Shown: in pieces, positions 23,701-35,600 of the stretch
Layout: the number at the start of each line of letters is the position of its first letter
Position numbering within the stretch: the stretch's first letter is position 1
From: Enchytraeus crypticus
Lineage: Eukaryota > Annelida > Clitellata > Enchytraeida > Enchytraeidae
NCBI GenBank assembly: GCA_905160935.1
Contig: CAJHZI010000311.1
Coordinates: 266,001-330,000, forward strand
Reading direction: 5' to 3'
DNA length: 64,000 bases
The notes under the pieces: generated by a model
What the model was told of the DNA's origin: nothing
The model's input: only the letters and a program-made list of their open reading frames with translations
The model's database searches: none
Program-made: the position numbers and the translations under genes

Positions 23701-26700
23701 GATGTTTTTCTTTCTCGCTCAAACGGAGCAAGGTGACATCTTTAAGATTACGCTGGAAACAGACGAAGATATGGTACGTATATTTTGTGTTAATACAATA
23801 TAATGTAATACAATTCAATACGTTATAATGTGATACAATGCTTTTTAGAATTCAAATTGTATTTAAAATAAAATTATGATAATTGAACATTTTTTTTACA
23901 TCCAAGCAATGTTAAGAGTCTTAAAATAACATTTAACTCTTTGATTAATTAGCTAACCGGAGAATTGAATCCACTATTTTCAGTTCATCTAGAACGAGTT
24001 CTTTAGAATATCATGACACTACCTGCCATCTTATGCCATGATTTGTTTGTGCGATTTCCATAACCCAATTTTACAGGCTACTGTCTCTTTTTGCTATCTG
24101 ACTAGAAAAAAGTGATCATTATTATTAAACGTCACATTACGTGATAGTTGTAATCGTTAATATTACTGATGCGGTATATGTGGTGCAATGCAGGTAACGG
24201 AGATTCGCATGAAGTACTTTGATACAGTGCCCATCGCCACCTCACTGTGTGTTCTCAAGACTGGGTTCCTATTCGCTGCATCAGAGTTTGGCAATCAGTA
24301 AGCTGTTCAATTGTTAATTTATTCTGTTCCAGACATATGCTATCTTGTGGATAAACATCTGAATAATACATTAAATACACCATTAAAATTCAGTCATTTC
24401 AAATCAATCAATATAATTGAGTTTTAAAATCAAATCTAAATTTTTCTTCAATTTAAAGCAAATCATCAATTATCGCCCAATTGTTTGCTTGCTCTGCCGT
24501 ATAAATTTTAAATATTTTATGCACAACTGTTGTTATACTTGTAAATAGATTAAAACACCATTTGAATACATCATTTTTCTGCATAAATTTTAAAATGCTT
24601 ATGCCCAGATAATTTTTTGGTGTTGTTGTCATACGATTTACTGTGAGTTTCTGATCCAATTTGCGATCATTTTCTGTGTTTTGAGAAGAGTTTTCGATCT
24701 ATAGCCATTGACATATACGATCACAGGCTGACATATTGCGGAGTTTATAGTCTACAACCCTATAGTTTGTTTTTGAAAGTTTTCTATATGAAAGTAGTAT
24801 AAAAAATTATGAAAATTATGTATTCACTGTTGATTAAATTGATTGATTGATTGATTGTAGCTATCTCTATCAGATAGCGCACCTGGGTGATGATGATGAT
24901 GAGCCAGAATTCAGCAGTGCTATGCCCCTAGAGGAGGGTGACACGTTCTTCTTTGCACCACGTCCACTCAAGAATCTCGTCATGGTTGATGAGCTCGACA
25001 GTCTCTCTCCGATCATGCATTGTCAGGTTTGAATACACTTCATCATCATCAGTTCCTTGAGTTCTGTACAGAACATAGGGCGGCAACATTCCTCCATTCA
25101 TTTCCATCATCAGCAATCTTCACAGCGTCTTCCCATGAAATGTTTAATGCTCTCAAATCCTTGTTGATCGTATTTAGCCAAGTACCTCTAGGTCTTCCTC
25201 GTTTCCTTTTTCCTTGAGTTCGCTTCCAGTTAACTGTAGACTTTGCGTAAATTTTACACTTTGAGTACATTTACTACTGATTAATTAATTATAATTATCA
25301 ATCAGACTGCAAGTGAATTAAGATTTTCACTATTTCTATATTTTATGTACTAGACACTTTGTCAGGTTTGAATAAACCTGACAGTTACTACTGATTATAT
25401 ATACAACTATATTATCAATAAGACAGAAAGTTAATGAAGAGTTTCTTATATCAGTAATTTGGTACTAGACACTTGACTACAATATTACCTATTGTGTTAA
25501 AACGATAACTTACAATATTTAAAATTATAATTGCTTTTGTCACTTGTTTTGAAGATAGTCGATTTTTGACTACATAGCACTATTTTGGACTAAGCGCTAT
25601 TCTTCTGATAACTGTATAATTCAAATAATGGTAATCTCTTACTACTGAATTATTTGTGAACTGTTGCTTTATTGGATTGACATAGTTTTTTATTTTTCAT
25701 ATGTTATGGATTTGTATTGGAATAAGGCACTCCATTGGGTACACTTTGATGCATTTGAAGTGTTAATGATATTGTGTCGCTTGCAGATTGCTGATCTGTT
25801 GAACGAAGATAACGCTCAGTTGTACGCTTTGTGCGGGAGAGGTCCAAGATCTTCACTTAGAGTCCTCCGACACGGTCTGGAGGTGAGGCTGATTGATCCG
25901 CTTAATCTAATTATTTTAAAGCTGGTAAAGCTAATGTTAACGTCAGTTTCCTCACTCCAAAGCGGCGTAAGTGATGGGCGAGCCCAGGATTTGAACCCAG
26001 CACACACTGATCCGCTGTCGAATAGCTTAACGACATCGCTACTGGCTCCAGTTTGATTCTTTACTGAATAAGGGACAAATACTAGGATATATTTGTTGTG
26101 ATATCTAAAGAAAAAGGTAGTAGGGAAAATTACTTTTGCCTTTGTAAAACTATTTTCTCTGATAAATTTAGAATTTAATAAATTCTAAAGAAAAAGGTAG
26201 TAGGAAAAATTACTTTTGCCTTTGTAAATTTAGAATTTAATAAATTCAGAAATGATGCCTAATTGTGATTGGTAGGAGAAAATATTAAAATTTGAAGTGA
26301 AATTAATTTAACAGCGTAAATGTGACCAATATGACACATATGAGTGGACGTTATCAGTTCTCGTTCCTTAATCTAAGATGAAAAAACCTTCTGCAAGTAT
26401 TCAAACTGTATACAATTACTATATATATATATTATTATTATTATTATTATATATAATTATTATAATTATTATTATTATTTGTGGTTTTGAGAAATAGTTT
26501 TAGTTAAAAACGCAGAGGCTAAGATAGTATGTGTTTTTTAACCACAATGTACTGCTGTATAAAATCTTGCATACAGGGTGTAGAATCTGAACATGCGTCC
26601 TGCTGCATGTCGGGCAAGTTTGCTAACGAATTGGCGCAACGTGGTAAAAAAGATAATTATGTATGTGTTTATGTATTAGCTACTTATTTATGCATGTGTT

Positions 26701-27053
26701 TATGTAGGTATCTGAGATGGCTGTATCTGAACTTCCTGGTAATCCTAATGCTGTATGGACGGTCAAAAGAAACGTTGAAGGTAATTGAACTTGATGTCTA
26801 ATATTTCTTTAATATTCTATTATAGTATACTTCATTTGGTATGTAAATCTTTATAGATTTATTTATTTATTTTTCATTAGTTCCACTTGTGTTCATTTGG
26901 GGCAGTGGTTCTAGTAAAATTATAATTTGAATAGTTTAATTTCATTTTATTTATTTTAAACTAAACTTAATTGTTTTAACAGTATATTCTTGCGATGATT
27001 ACAACTTTTTTCATTGCTGTATTACTGATATTATTGTTTCTAGTGTATATTTA

Positions 27054-27107
<54 letters not shown>

Positions 27108-27191
27108 TTTTACCCGTGTTGTGTCCGAGTTAATAGACCAACCATGGACTGCACTACTGTAAAATGTTGTAAAATAATATTTATAGTATAT

Positions 27192-27270
<79 letters not shown>

Positions 27271-29544
27271 ACATGTATATATGTGTATATATATGTGTAT
27301 ATATATATATATATTTCTATTTGTATATCTATATTATACCACATTACTTAACTACTAAATTATATTATTCTACTATATTTATGCTATATTTATTATGATA
27401 TATCGATGCATTCTCTCAGATGACTACGACTCGTACATCATAGTGTCGTTCGTTAACGCCACCCTGGTTCTGTCTATCGGAGAAACTGTAGAAGAAGTGA
27501 CGGACTCTGGTTTTCTTGGCACGACGCCAACTCTGTCCTGTTCACAGCTCGGTGATGATGCTCTAGTGCAGGTATAGTGCCCAGCTTGAGAAAGATTAGC
27601 GTAACTTAGCATTATTTAGACTTGTTAGGTACAAGGCTTGTAGCAGCATTATTATAACAAGTTGAATATTTAAATATTACTGCATCAATGTAAAATAACA
27701 ATGCAACGTCTAATAATGTCGTGAATTGTAACGTCTGTTATCTTTTAGAACAGTTGTCTGGCTAGTTGGTTTAACTTTGCTAGGTTTCGTTAATGTGTTT
27801 TTAATTGAGGCTAAAATAAGGGTATTTTCCATATGTTATTGTCTGCATTTTTCTATTATATACGTGGGTAACTAATCAGATGCTATTTAATCTCTGTATG
27901 CATTGATGTTTATTGGATTATAATAGATCTTCATTTTTCCAATCGAACAGTATTTGGATCGGAAGAGTATTTGAATCAAATAGTCTACTACAGAGTAATT
28001 AATTTGATGTTATCTTATGTTTATTATAGATAATATTTATACATTTATAGTTGCCAGGATGTCAGAAATGAATGATACCCTTCAGTTAATATTGTAATAA
28101 TAATAATAATATATATATAATAATTAATACTTAATAATAATAATAATAATAATAATTTAATAATTAATAGATAATAAATAATAATATATATAGTAATAAT
28201 AACAAATATTAATTATATAATATTGATTAACAACGTGCATAAAATTTCTAGATATATCCGGACGGTATAAGACACATCCGATCAGACAAGAGAGTCAACG
28301 AGTGGAAGACGCCTGGCAAGAAGACGATTGTTAAGTGTGCGATGAACCAGCGACAGGTCGTGATTGCCCTCACTGGCGGTGAACTAGTCTACTTTGAGAT
28401 GGACATGGTTAGTGCTGTTTGTACTCTCTGCTGCTCTTTTGATGCAGTTTTAAATCGCTGTGTGATATCAAAAAACGAAGTTTTGGTTCAAAATATATAA
28501 ATAGTGAAGATAAATATACATGTATATACGTTTGTTGGACAGCCATCGAGTAAATCTGTATTTTAAAAAAATGCATAGTATTGTGACATATCTATAAGGG
28601 AGTTCTAATGTAAAAAAAGAATCCTTAAATATTTATATAGGTTAACTCAAAAAAATATTTTTTCAGTACAGGTTTTACATAGGGACCTCTGACGATAACT
28701 CTTCTGAGGAAGCACCAGTCGATGATTTCGTTCTTTTGTTTATTTATTGAAAATTTATACTTTATTTGTTTACTGATTTACTGCTGACCTTGGTAATTGG
28801 TTACAATACAATACGTCATAATTTATTGTTGCAATGCAGTATAATTTATTGTTACTCATGATTTAAGGCATTGGTGTGATTTGTTTTTATTGATTAATTG
28901 ATTGAATGAATGATTGATTGATTGATCAGACAGGACAGTTGAATGAGTACACTGAGAGGAAGGAGCTCTCTGTTGATGTGATATGCATTGATTGATTGAT
29001 TGATTGATTGATCAGACAGGACAATTAAATGATTATACAGAGAGGAAGGAGCTATCGGTTGATGTGATATGCATTGATTGATTGACTGATTGATCAGACT
29101 GGACAGTTGAATGAGTACACTGAGAGGAAGGAGCTATCCGTTGATGTGATATATATTGCTTGATTGATTGATTGATTGATTGATCAGACTGGACAGTTGA
29201 ATGAGTACACTGAGAGGAAGGAGCTGTCAGTTGATGTTATATGTATGGCTCTTGGAAGAGTCAGTCACGGAGACCAGAGGTCAAAGTTTCTCGCTGTGGG
29301 CCTGGCGGATAACACCGTCAGAATCATCTCCCTCGATCCTGCTGTTGGTATCCACTTGTTCAATTTTAAATCAATCGTTAGCGCTACTTAATATGAATGT
29401 GCATTCTGATTGATTATTCTGATTGCTCATAGAAGTAGTGGGTAAACATTTATTAAATTGTTGCTTAATATTTTATTTAGATTTTATTCATATTTTTCTA
29501 TATATTTCTCTTTTTATATATTTATCTTTTTTATAAATATTTAG

Positions 29545-29630
<86 letters not shown>

Positions 29631-32600
29631 ATATCTATATATTTATATTTCTATATATTTATATCCACCTGACTGAGGAAGGCAACGGGAAACCACCTCA
29701 GAAGCCAAATTTTTCCCAAGCTATAGGCTACATAAGGTATTGATAAGGCTTAGACTTTGTGAAGGGATTAACTTGTTGATCTATGGAGTGCTCTTATGGA
29801 GCGAGAAAGCAGACTTTGAGTATGAATATGTACCTTGAACCTGCCACTTGGCACTGAAGAAGATATTTATATTTTTATATATTTATCCTTCTATATATTT
29901 AACTTTCTATATATTTATATTTCTATATATTTATCCTTCTATATATTTATATTTTTATTATATATTTATCTTTTTATATATATATTTATCTTTCTATATA
30001 TTTATCTTTTACGTTCCTGACATCATCCTTGTGTGAGAAAATGGACGTTAAACCTTAATTATTATTATTAGTATTATTATTATATATTTATCTTTTTATA
30101 TATTTATCTTTTTATATTTATCTGTCTGGTTAGACTGGGATTTAAGGAATGATGATGATGATGATATGTTTGTCTTTCAATGCATTTATCTATTTATATA
30201 TTTATGTGTTGATGTGTTCAGGACTGCCTGTCGCCGCTGTCCATGCAGGCTCTACCAGCGACCCCGGAGTCTCTGTGTATCGTAGAGATGGGGGGTCATG
30301 AGGTTAAGGGAGATGAGGAGGGCAGTGGCAGCAAGGGGGGTCTGTTCCTCAATATTGGCCTACAGGTTTGTCGACTCATACCATTTCTAAATCCTAATAA
30401 TTAAGTGAAAAAGTAATAATAAAATAATAATTAATTTAGGAAATTGAAATAAATGAAGTAATTAAATTGAGGTGATTAAATCTAATTCATTGGTGTATTA
30501 GCATTTTATTTCTTATTAATTAAAGTTTACGGGCAGTTTTATAAAAGTAACAGTAGTGTTTGGTCATATAAAGAGTTAAATACTATTAGTCAGTTATACA
30601 ACAGCTACTTGTCAGCGTGTTGTTGTTGTTGTAGTGTAGAATGGGGTGTTGTTGTTGTGTAGAATGGGGTGTTGTTGTTGTTGTGTAGAATGGGGTGTTG
30701 TTGTGTGGAATGGGGTGTTGTTATTGTAGTGTAGAACAGGGTGTTATTGTTGTTGTAGTGTAGAACGGAGTGTTGTTGTTGTTGTGTAGAACAGGGTGTT
30801 GTTGTTTTGTAGAACAGGGTGTTGTTGTTGTTATTGTGTAGAACGGGGTGTTGTTGTTGTTGTGTAGAACGGGGTGTTGTTGTGTAGAATGGTTTGTTGT
30901 TGTTGTATAGAACGGGGTGTTGTTGTTGTGTAGAACGGGGTGTTGTTGTTATTGTGTAGAACGGGGTGTTGTTGTTGTTGTGTAGAACGGGGTGTTGTTG
31001 TTGTGTAGAATGTCTCAATAGCATAGGGGTAATGTCATGAAGTTCTAAATGACAGATCCTGAGGTGAATGGGACCTTCGTGGGTTCAAATCCCAGCCGCG
31101 CTGATCTGAGAGTAAAATCTCGGACATTCACTGGACTGGTTATACGGAAAATGGACTAAATTGCTTAACGGTTTAAACATGTGGTATTAAAAGTGATAGA
31201 TATCGACATAGTTGATCATTTCACTATACTTGCTTGTTTACTTTTAGAACGGTGTGTTGCTGAGGACTGTACTGGACACTGTCACAGGGGACCTCTCTGA
31301 CACTCGCACTCGATACATCGGGACTCGACCTGTCAAGCTCTTCAGAATCTTTATGCAGGGCTCAGAGGCTGTGAGTAGTTGTCTGCTTTAACTCTTTCTT
31401 TAGATCATAAGTCCTATGTTAAATTTATAAGTGTGGCTTTTTTATTATTTTATTTACGTTTGCAATGGTAAGACTCTGTCAAATGGCTGGAATACCTTGC
31501 TTAAGCTATTTATATCAGAATTGTTTATATTTTTTCATTTAAATTGTTATGTAAATGATATATTGCAGTTAATTTACCGTATTGTATTTGTTTGCAAATT
31601 GTATTTAATATTTAGTATTTTTGTTTTGTATTGAATATATTGTATTTAACGGACTGTATTTGTTGTATTATATTTAATATGTTGTATTTAATGGATTATA
31701 TTTATCGATTTGTATTTAATATATCGTATTTAATGGATTGTATTTGTTGTATTGCATTATTTGACTGATTGTATTTGTTGTATTATATTTAATGGATTTT
31801 ATTTAATGGATTTTATTTGTTGTATTGTATTTGCTGTATTGTATTTAACGGATTGTATTTGTTGTATTGTATTTACTGTATTGTATTTACTGTATTGTAT
31901 TTGCTGTATTGTATATACTGTATTGTATTTTCTGTATTGTATTTACTGTATTGTATTTGCTGTATTGTATATACTGTATTGTATTTTCTGTATTGTATTT
32001 ACTGTATTGTATTTATTGTTGCTCAGGTTCTGGCCATGTCAAGCAGATCATGGCTGAGCTACTCCTATCAGAATCGCTTTCACCTCACCCCGCTCTCCTA
32101 CGACATGCTGGAGTACGCCTCAGGATTTGCCTCAGAACAATGTCCTGAGGGCATTGTGGCCATCAGCACCAACACGCTCAGGTAAGTGGACCTGCACCGG
32201 ATCCGATCTCTACTTTTAAACTTATTGCTCGTCTATTGCAATCTGCCGCTAGTTCTACTTGTATACTATTCTCTATCGTTTGGATGTCTTCTGCGGTTGA
32301 TGAATCAGACTCTGAATTCTGATTGATTGACTGATTGATCTGTTGCTACCCTTAGATAAAAAAGGGAGTAGTAAATATATAATTTAAATATTAAATATTT
32401 CATGTTTCTTTCCTCATCCCAGATCATGTCAGAGATGTAATAAATAGTAATCAACATCTTAAATTAGTGATGTATCATTTAAACCATTCGGACGTAACAT
32501 CTCTATCGTCTTTCCTTGGGATCTTTTCTTGAGTCCCAGTTTAGCTATGGTTGGGACGTTAGGACAAAGCCATGCAATAAATTTCAGTTGTGTGTATTCT

Positions 32601-35600
32601 TGAAGGATATTCTCGCTTTGAAGCTGCTGTATTGTAAGGTCATCATAGCATATCATATTACTGTTGTGATAGGTTTTTAAGCAAAAACTTTAGTGTTTCT
32701 TATCTCCGTCTTTCTGTGTTTACTGCGGTGGTCAGCTCGAGAGGGTACTTCAGTGCCCTCTCTGATCGCCGTAGTGAGCAAATTTTTATTTTCTGTTTGG
32801 TGCTACATATTTTGATCACACTTTGAACTGTTGATTTGTCTGTTTTCACAATTGTTTGTCGGTGTTTGAAGACTTTTTTAAGTAAACATATGTACTACTA
32901 TGTCATCATATTTATTTGTTTGAAGACTTTTTTAAGTAAACATATGTACTACTATATCATCGTATTCATGTTCGCAGGATTTTGGCACTTGAGAAGCTCG
33001 GCGCAGTGTTCAATCAGGTGTCAACGCCTCTCAAGTACACGCCGCGCAAGTTTGCGATAGACACGGACAGCAACAACCTGATAATCATAGAGTCTGATCA
33101 CAACACCTACACTGAGGAGACCAAGAAGACCCGCAAAGAGACCATGGCCAAGGTTTAACACTCACTATCTTCTTTCAGCTGCTGACTGTAGCTTATTATG
33201 CAATTTTATTATAAAAGTTATTACGAAGATATAGGTAATTTACATGTATATTGTATATTGCAAGGGAAGATGATGATGATGGATATGAAACTGCGTCTAA
33301 ATTCGCTTTGGATAGGCTTAGACAATGCTTAGACAAGCTCAATAAATACATGTATGCCAAAAGTATTCATAAAATAATGGTGTTTGATAGTATTTTTCCC
33401 ACTCTCTGTTGACAGGAAATGGTGGAGGCAGCTAGCGAGGAGGAGCAACAGTTAGCTACTGAGATGGCTCAGGCATTCCTGGACGAGAAGTTACCGGAGG
33501 AAGTGTTTGGTGCGCCTAAAGCTGGTGCGGGTATGTGGGCGTCGTGTGTGCACATCATCGACCCCATGGTCGTGCAGAGAACCCTGTACGAGCACGCTTT
33601 TGAACAGAACGAGGCTGCTTTCAGGTTATTATTATGATCATCTTCTTTTTCCCGCGAATTAACTTAATTTTTGCTTGAAATCATCTTAGATGACCTCTAA
33701 TAACAATAATAACAACAGTTAGAGTGCTACCGTCATCTATGACAACATCGAGCACTGTTGAGTCAAAATCAAGCTGGCGAGCAAGAAGAAATGACGAGTT
33801 AAAAAATGATGCAAATTCTAAAATCCAGAAAATCAGTCCAAGGTAATACATCATGCCGTGTGCTCTGAATATAATATTGGTTGTTAAACTGTTCCATATG
33901 ATATTAGTGTGAGATATGATATCTCACACTAGCTGCGTACATCTACTAGAATATAATGATAGCCATGTGGCGTAATTAACTTAATTTTTTCTTGAAATCA
34001 TCTTAGATGATCTCTAATAAATCATGCCCTGTCCTCTGTATGTACAGCATAGCTATTACGAAGTTTGCTGGACTGGGAGACCAGCAGTTTGTGGTCATTG
34101 GCACGGCTGTGGACCTCGTGCTCAACCCTCGATCTATCAGCGCCGGCTACCTCCACGTCTTCAGGCTGACCAATGGAGGCACAGCGCTCGAGTTTGTGCA
34201 CAAGACTGTCTGCGATGAACTGCCCGGGGCCATTCTACCATTCCAGGGTCGACTGCTCGTGGGTGTGGGGCGATTCCTCAGGATCTACGACATGGGCAAG
34301 AAAAAACTTCTGCGCAAGTGCGAGAATAAGGTCTGTAGTGTATTGTGTTTATTTGAAGTTATCTGTAAGTAGTTATTCAGTTGAGTTGAAAACTTCTGCG
34401 CAAGTGCGAAAATAAGGTCTGTAGTATATTGTGTTTATTTGAAATTATTTTCCCTCTCATCTGTTGTGAAAAAAATGATATACCAAGACCGTTAATATGA
34501 TTTACACGATCTTTTGATTCTCTACTTGCTGTTTCTATTTAACTGCGAAATAAAATTGTAATTCGATAAATTTCATTACCATGCTACCATCAAGAATTTT
34601 TATTTGTTTCACTTTGTAGCATATACCGAACTTCATCGTTGGACTGCACAGCAGCGGAAACAACCGCATCATCGTGTCGGACATTCAGGAGAGCTTCCAC
34701 TTCGTCAAGTACAAGCGGCAGGAAAATCAGCTGATCGTGTTTGCTGACGACACTAATCCTCGCTGGCTCACCTGCTCCGCTCTGCTCGATCACTCCACCG
34801 TCGCAGGAGCGGACAAGTTTGGAAACATCTCCGTGGTAAGACTTCTTAACGCACTCTCTCTCTCTCTCTTAGTGCACTGCCTACTGGCAGGTCCAAGTAG
34901 CAAGTCTTCTCAATGCATTATAATATAATAATTATAATATTTAATTATTTATAATATTTATTAACTTTAAATTTCCCGCTCTGTAAATATTTAAATAATA
35001 AAAAGCTGGTAAAGCTAAGTTAACGTCTGTTTCCTAACTCGAAAGCGATGTCAGTGACGGGCGAGCCCAGGATTTGAATCCCGCACATACTGATCCGCGG
35101 TCGAGTGTCTTACCGACTTTCTGCCACTGGCTCCAGCCAGTAATAACTGCATAAAACAATATTTATGAACTTTAAAATTTCTCACCCTGGAAATATTAAA
35201 AAAAATTTCCGCATCAAAGTTCCAGTTTTCTATAGCATTATTTTAGATCTAGTTAATGTAACTGTGTTGAGTTTCTCTATTATGTTAGTAATTTCACGCT
35301 AAAATAAGGGTGCTTTCTAATATTTTTTATGGTCTGCATTTGATTTTTCGACTGTTTCCTGTTACTCTTTTTGCATTACTGTCTGCCTTTTATAACGTCT
35401 ACAACAATCCTCTGTTTCATCTGATACTGAAACTATCACCAAAAAATATCACCTCACTTCACTTTCCTTTTCTCAACTTGCTTGGCAGAACTAATACATC
35501 CACCTGATGGCCCTTGCTTTTAATCGTTTCCTAATATCTTCAATTCATTTATTACTGTCATTGGATAATATTGATTAACTTGACTTGATGTGAATTAAAT

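Noticed and set aside
30605-31024. 139-residue minus-strand frame rich in Thr, Gln and Asn
   Set aside because: Frame opened by a minisatellite whose unit contains no stop; it lies inside SF3B3 intron 16.
31752-32185. Cys/Ile/Leu/Tyr-rich frames before exon 18
   Set aside because: Translation of the TGTATTGTATTT minisatellite. The part after 32027 is simply exon 18 in one of the frames.
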